Source of the DNA: UBA6022 sp036382575 | GTDB lineage: Bacteria; Patescibacteriota; Saccharimonadia; Saccharimonadales; Saccharimonadaceae | NCBI GenBank assembly: GCA_036382575.1 | Contig: DASVHL010000031.1 | Span: forward strand, 1-9,938 | Reading direction: 5' to 3' | DNA length: 9,938 nt | Part shown: positions 6,521 through 9,938 of the stretch, one piece after another | Position numbering within the stretch: the first letter of the stretch is position 1 | How the letters are laid out: every line of letters begins with the position of its first letter | Translations under genes and position numbers: made by a program | Notes under the pieces: generated by a model | The model's database searches: none | Told to the model about the DNA's origin: nothing | Seen by the model: the letters and a program-made list of their open reading frames with translations, nothing else

Positions 6521-6983
6521 TGAACACTTGCCCGTAAATGGTCTAAGGCTTACGAGTTTTAACGTACGGCCAGATGGTAAGGGCGGATATCAGGAAATCC
6601 CGATTTATGAACCTGTGAATCAGGTGGTATTAGATACGGCATACGAAGATGCGTATGAGCAGCCTGATGATATCTCAACATACCAAAATGAAGCAGTTAC
6701 CGAAGAAATGATAGACGAAACTTCGCCTAAGGCTAAAATTTCTCGTGAACGTGCAGCAAACCCAAGGTCAACAACGGGCGGAAAAACACTAGCTAAAGTA
6801 GCATTTGCTTTAGTCGGTGCGACTTCATTGATTTATGCAACCGATGTTGGGGTAACGTATGTAAAAGACAGCAAAGTCATTAGTCCAGTCGATGCATATG
6901 AGGATGCCATGCAGTTGCCAGGATTGGTAAAACCAGCAGTGGATACCGTACAAGGACTTATTAACTTTGTAGGCAACAAGTAG
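6513..6983 (+). CDS. Small single-pass membrane protein, 156 aa, unknown function
   Basis: Unrecognised. About 90 N-terminal residues are polar and acidic with several Tyr-rich stretches (for example AYEDAYEQPDD, 43-53). A basic segment follows (KAKISRER, 73-80), then one transmembrane helix (about 92-110) and a short outer tail of about 45 residues, so the protein is N-in with most of its mass in the cytoplasm. I prefer the GTG start at 6513: AAGGAG (6500-6505) lies exactly 7 nt upstream, the same spacing as in the operon's first and third genes. The in-frame ATG at 6507 would leave only one base between the site and the start codon; it would add two residues. The start overlaps the stop of the preceding gene (6518-6520). 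No cysteine is present. Confidence 0.75.
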   Translation: MRNEHLPVNGLRLTSFNVRPDGKGGYQEIPIYEPVNQVVLDTAYEDAYEQPDDISTYQNEAVTEEMIDETSPKAKISRERAANPRSTTGGKTLAKVAFALVGATSLIYATDVGVTYVKDSKVISPVDAYEDAMQLPGLVKPAVDTVQGLINFVGNK

Positions 6984-7001
6984 GAATAAAAGGAATTTAT
7001 T

Positions 7002-8579
7002 ATGACTGAAATATTTAATGGACAATCAAATAACCAAAGGCCTATAAAACTTACTCTAGAAGAGTTAAAACTTGCCATATCGGAGCGTGAAGATCTAAAC
7101 CGAGGCAAGGAATATCGACAGCAAGCACTGAATCAGCTTTTAGGTGAGGATCAAACCCCAATATACATACCTAACGCAACAGTGCCTCCTGCGCCTCGAT
7201 ATAATCCAACATATCCTGTAGAGTCAGTTGTTCCTGCACGCTCTAACGTTCAACCGGTGATCCGTCGTGATATGACGGTTGATGGTGTGCCACGTCATCT
7301 AAGTGCTGATATGGATAATGAATTGCGTGAAACTTACGTACAAGATAAAAAAGCTGCGGGAAAGAAAGTTGACTATGAGTACATTGATCCTAGCGAAGAC
7401 TACACGGCATTCAATGGCGGTCATCAGCAAAAACTGAATGATATGTTGCAGCAAGAGGAAAAAGGCAAACTTCCTGCACAAACTTTACCAAAAGTTAATT
7501 CATTTGCAACTTATCCACCTGATCATCCGAATAACCGATACCTTGAGAGTCAGAATAAGAACCAAGACGTATCGGATACGGTTAAGCAAGAGAAAACGAA
7601 GAAAGTAGTTTTGACTAAACGTGCGAAGCGTATTGGAGCTGCTGTCCTTGCGGGTAGTATATTCGTTGGCGGTGGTGCGTTTGCTGCACAGAATCTTATG
7701 AGTGGATCACACGAGGCAGCGGTTATCGACGACAAAAATATTACACCTGTTGATCCAGAGCTAATACCTGCATTAACAGCAACTCCATTGGTAGAGGCTT
7801 TTGGTGGATGTATGGACGAAAAGGGTGGAGGCTCAGTCCTAGATAAGGGCTCGGTTAAATCAGAGGTCACTACCAGTTGGATGATGGGCATGAAGGGTGC
7901 GAATGGTGGTGAACTTAGGGCTGAGTTTGGTGAAGGTGCAATTGTTTATCCAAAAGTTCAGCTAGAAAGTGATATTGACTATACTGCTTGTGTTGTAGCA
8001 GCAAATGTTGCGGATGTTGTTAGTGTCGACATTACAAATCCCGCAAATCCAGTTGCTAATGTTAACCTTGAAAAGATTGACCCTCAGGTTAGGGGTATGA
8101 TAGACGAAGACATCACTAAAATAAAAAGAGGTTGGTCAAGTAGTGATTTTGAGCCTAGGTTGATAAAGGCCGAGGACTTGATGCAGAGTGGTGTTGAACA
8201 AAAGACAATTCCCGCTGACGTTGCCGCAAACTTCACCGCAGCATATAACGATGTCCCAAATGCAACTGTCGAAGTACAATCTGCCGAAAAAATCACAGTC
8301 GATACAATTGCTGCTGAGGGCAGTGCATATTCAGAGCAACTCAAGACAGTAATTAAACAGAAAATTGCCACCTCAATTAAAACTAAAGTTGAGCAATTGG
8401 CAAAAGATAATCTTACTACTGCAAAGCAGATTACAGTGAACTTTACGGGCAAACTAAAGGCCTTGTTGGCTAAGAATTCACCAGCACCAAAAGCTGACAG
8501 ATTCACTATTCCAACACCAAAAGCAGTTATTAAGGATTTTGCACCGATAACGCCAAAAGCGGTCGAGCAAGCTAAATAG
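7002..8579 (+). CDS. Bitopic membrane protein, 525 aa, unknown function
   Basis: The largest operon member. Residues 1-200 are polar, Pro-, Gln- and Tyr-rich and look partly disordered (for example NATVPPAPRYNPTYP, 58-72). A basic patch (KTKKVVLTKRAKR, 198-210) precedes one transmembrane helix (about 211-230), so about 200 residues should be cytoplasmic and about 295 outside. The outer part has only Cys270 and Cys330, a possible disulfide. A beta-rich region (about 310-360) and a C-terminal helical region (about 435-475) ending in KQITVNFTG (474-482) repeat the order seen in the 322-aa protein, suggesting distant homology. The tail has TPKAV twice (505-509, 517-521). The N-terminus MTEIFN...LTLEEL resembles that of the 201-aa protein. 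The start has AAAAGGA 7 nt upstream. It ends in TAG. Confidence 0.82.
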   Translation: MTEIFNGQSNNQRPIKLTLEELKLAISEREDLNRGKEYRQQALNQLLGEDQTPIYIPNATVPPAPRYNPTYPVESVVPARSNVQPVIRRDMTVDGVPRHLSADMDNELRETYVQDKKAAGKKVDYEYIDPSEDYTAFNGGHQQKLNDMLQQEEKGKLPAQTLPKVNSFATYPPDHPNNRYLESQNKNQDVSDTVKQEKTKKVVLTKRAKRIGAAVLAGSIFVGGGAFAAQNLMSGSHEAAVIDDKNITPVDPELIPALTATPLVEAFGGCMDEKGGGSVLDKGSVKSEVTTSWMMGMKGANGGELRAEFGEGAIVYPKVQLESDIDYTACVVAANVADVVSVDITNPANPVANVNLEKIDPQVRGMIDEDITKIKRGWSSSDFEPRLIKAEDLMQSGVEQKTIPADVAANFTAAYNDVPNATVEVQSAEKITVDTIAAEGSAYSEQLKTVIKQKIATSIKTKVEQLAKDNLTTAKQITVNFTGKLKALLAKNSPAPKADRFTIPTPKAVIKDFAPITPKAVEQAK

Positions 8580-8587
8580 GATATACA

Positions 8588-9193
8588 ATGCCAGAGATTT
8601 TTAACGATACGACCGAACAGACAAGCATCTCACTTGAAGAAGTCGGAGAGATGTCAGTCTTGTTCGAACGTGTGGTTAAGAAGCAAATGTCGAGTAATCT
8701 TGCCGAGATACTGCTAGCTAAAGTGCAAGATGAGCTTGATGGCGTCCAACGGTCAATTCAACAGTTCGGGCAACTAAATGGAATGGTATATGCAAATGTG
8801 GTTGAGAAATTGCAACTACAAGAAACGACACTTGCTGAGAGAAAAGAATCTCTTCAGGCTGCTATTGAATCAGCTAAGCAACTAACTATTGCGATGGGGC
8901 ATTTAGCAACTGGAAAAGCGTTGCTCGATTCGTTAGACGCAAGTATGGCCCCAACACTTACTATCGATTCTGATACCGAAGATACATTGACGGTAGTGGG
9001 TAGTTTTGATATACCACTAGTCCCATTGCAAGAAACAAAAAGTATTGAAGTCGAAATCCCAGAACAGATTTATGCGGCGGAAGAGGCGCCTAAAGTTGAA
9101 CCTACAGTTAGGTTTGAGCGATCACTCCCATCCAGAATTCCACCTAGAGGCATACGTCTTACAAAATCAACGCCAAAACCAGTATCCAGGTAA
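8588..9193 (+). CDS. Soluble coiled-coil protein, 201 aa, unknown function
   Basis: Unrecognised. No signal peptide, membrane helix or cysteine. Residues 18-117 are strongly helical, with regularly spaced Leu, Val and Ile and many Glu, Lys and Gln, consistent with coiled coil. The C-terminal third is acidic and then Pro- and Arg-rich (RFERSLPSRIPPRGIR, 175-190), ending TPKPV (195-199). The start motif MPEIFN...ISLEEV parallels that of the preceding 525-aa protein. The ATG at 8588 has AGGA (8578-8581) 6 nt upstream, overlapping the previous stop codon, so the two genes are only 8 bases apart and probably translationally coupled. As the only operon member without a membrane helix, it may be a cytoplasmic partner of the others' inner domains; this is inference. 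Confidence 0.8.
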   Translation: MPEIFNDTTEQTSISLEEVGEMSVLFERVVKKQMSSNLAEILLAKVQDELDGVQRSIQQFGQLNGMVYANVVEKLQLQETTLAERKESLQAAIESAKQLTIAMGHLATGKALLDSLDASMAPTLTIDSDTEDTLTVVGSFDIPLVPLQETKSIEVEIPEQIYAAEEAPKVEPTVRFERSLPSRIPPRGIRLTKSTPKPVSR

Positions 9194-9209
9194 ATAACAG
9201 GTAAACACT

Positions 9210-9938
9210 ATGACATATTCACAAGAATCACCTCCGGCCCTATCTCGTCACGAACGAACTTCGCAGATTGAACATGCGATCGAAGCGGTGATCTCTGAAT
9301 GTGACGCAAATGCGATTTTTGGGTCAACTCCTGAACGAGTCGACTATGCCGCTAAGGTTGCGCAATTAAAATCTGAGATCACTACAAACGACCATATCAC
9401 TCCCTTGGATGCTGGAACGTACATTCGCAATCTTGATCGTGGTGTTGCGGAGCAAGTGGGTATTTTGACAAAAAGCATAATTAGCAGGGGAGAGGTCTCG
9501 GAAGATACACTCACCGCACTGAGCGCGCTTCCGGTGCCTGCGCCTGCTTTTACGCCAGTAATAAAAGATCTATATGAGATGGCGATTAATGCTCACGAAA
9601 CAGTCATTAGGGCAAAGTCGCCGAATGAACGCAATAGTCGTCTACAGGCTGCTGAGCCTATCACAATGGTAGCAGTGACACTTGCTCGCGATATCCCAGA
9701 AATTAAGAGTATGAATAAACGAGTTGTTGAAGCGCAAAGTGGCGAGACTATTCATGCACATCACCTGAAGTCAGTCATGAATGATGCAAAATCAAACAAT
9801 TCAAAGAGACAGGCGGTAAATAGTTTTCTTGATATGGCGCATGATGGCCAAATCCCTGACGACAGTCCTCTCCTTAGGAGGATTGGCATTACAGCCGCTG
9901 CTGCGGCTGTCACAGGCCTTATCATGAGCGCGGCGCCT
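9210..9938 (+). CDS. Membrane-anchored protein, partial, more than 243 aa, runs off the window
   Basis: The reading frame stays open from the ATG at 9210 to the last base, 243 codons without a stop, so the 3' end is missing. The ATG follows the previous stop by 16 bases and has a modest AGG (9199-9201) 8 nt upstream. The first about 220 residues are soluble and largely helical, with one Cys (31) and a His-rich spot (HAHHLKS, 182-188). A hydrophobic, Ala-rich segment preceded by RR (about 224-243) is probably a transmembrane helix reached just as the window ends. The layout, a large N-terminal cytoplasmic domain then a membrane helix, matches the 525-aa protein, so an outer domain probably follows. 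Family not recognised. It continues the same operon. Confidence 0.78.
   Translation, partial: MTYSQESPPALSRHERTSQIEHAIEAVISECDANAIFGSTPERVDYAAKVAQLKSEITTNDHITPLDAGTYIRNLDRGVAEQVGILTKSIISRGEVSEDTLTALSALPVPAPAFTPVIKDLYEMAINAHETVIRAKSPNERNSRLQAAEPITMVAVTLARDIPEIKSMNKRVVEAQSGETIHAHHLKSVMNDAKSNNSKRQAVNSFLDMAHDGQIPDDSPLLRRIGITAAAAAVTGLIMSAAP

Noticed and set aside
7550..8506. Minus-strand open frames opposite the 525-aa gene
   Set aside because: They are antisense shadows of a well-supported plus-strand gene, with no ribosome sites or coherent domain content.
1..9938. tRNA, rRNA, CRISPR arrays, insertion sequences
   Set aside because: No cloverleaf, spaced identical repeats, transposase motif or terminal inverted repeats were seen on either strand by eye; a covariance-model scan would settle small RNAs.

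Overview
The window looks like chromosome from a small-genome bacterium, most likely Candidatus Saccharibacteria (TM7) or another Patescibacteria member. The basis is moderate: AT-leaning composition, compact spacing, tandem ABC exporters of the type seen in that phylum, and a block of single-pass membrane proteins that I cannot assign to any characterised pathway. UGA, UAA and UAG are all used as stops, which argues against the Gracilibacteria/SR1 code. The lineage call is inference and has not been searched.

Left part (1-4386), minus strand: two paralogous ABC exporter half-transporters (2512-4263, then 566-2350), followed by a 145-residue orphan (11-448) with different codon use. Each of the three has its own upstream regulatory region. 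Two of these carry sigma70-type promoters that are essentially perfect (TTGACA-17-TATAAT at 2475-2503; TTGACA-17-TATAAA at 535-563). All three leaders hold consecutive perfect or near-perfect hairpins, so this gene string is probably not one simple operon.

Middle (4387-5360), plus strand: trhO, a rhodanese-family tRNA U34 hydroxylase, transcribed divergently from the ABC genes. It starts from a -10 box so close to the ATG that its mRNA should be leaderless or nearly so. It ends in a clear rho-independent terminator.

Right part (5361-9938), plus strand: a new promoter, a roughly 155-nt leader containing a second terminator-like hairpin (possible attenuator), and at least five tightly packed genes: 322, 156, 525, 201 and more than 243 residues. 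The last runs off the window. Four have one transmembrane helix with an N-in arrangement, and the 201-residue member is soluble and coiled-coil rich. None is a family I can name with confidence, although the 322- and 525-residue proteins show a pattern resembling DUF4230. Two of them share an N-terminal EIFN...LEE motif and a TPK-x-V tail motif. I read this as a co-expressed envelope-associated complex of unknown function, and it is the best candidate in the window for an undescribed system.
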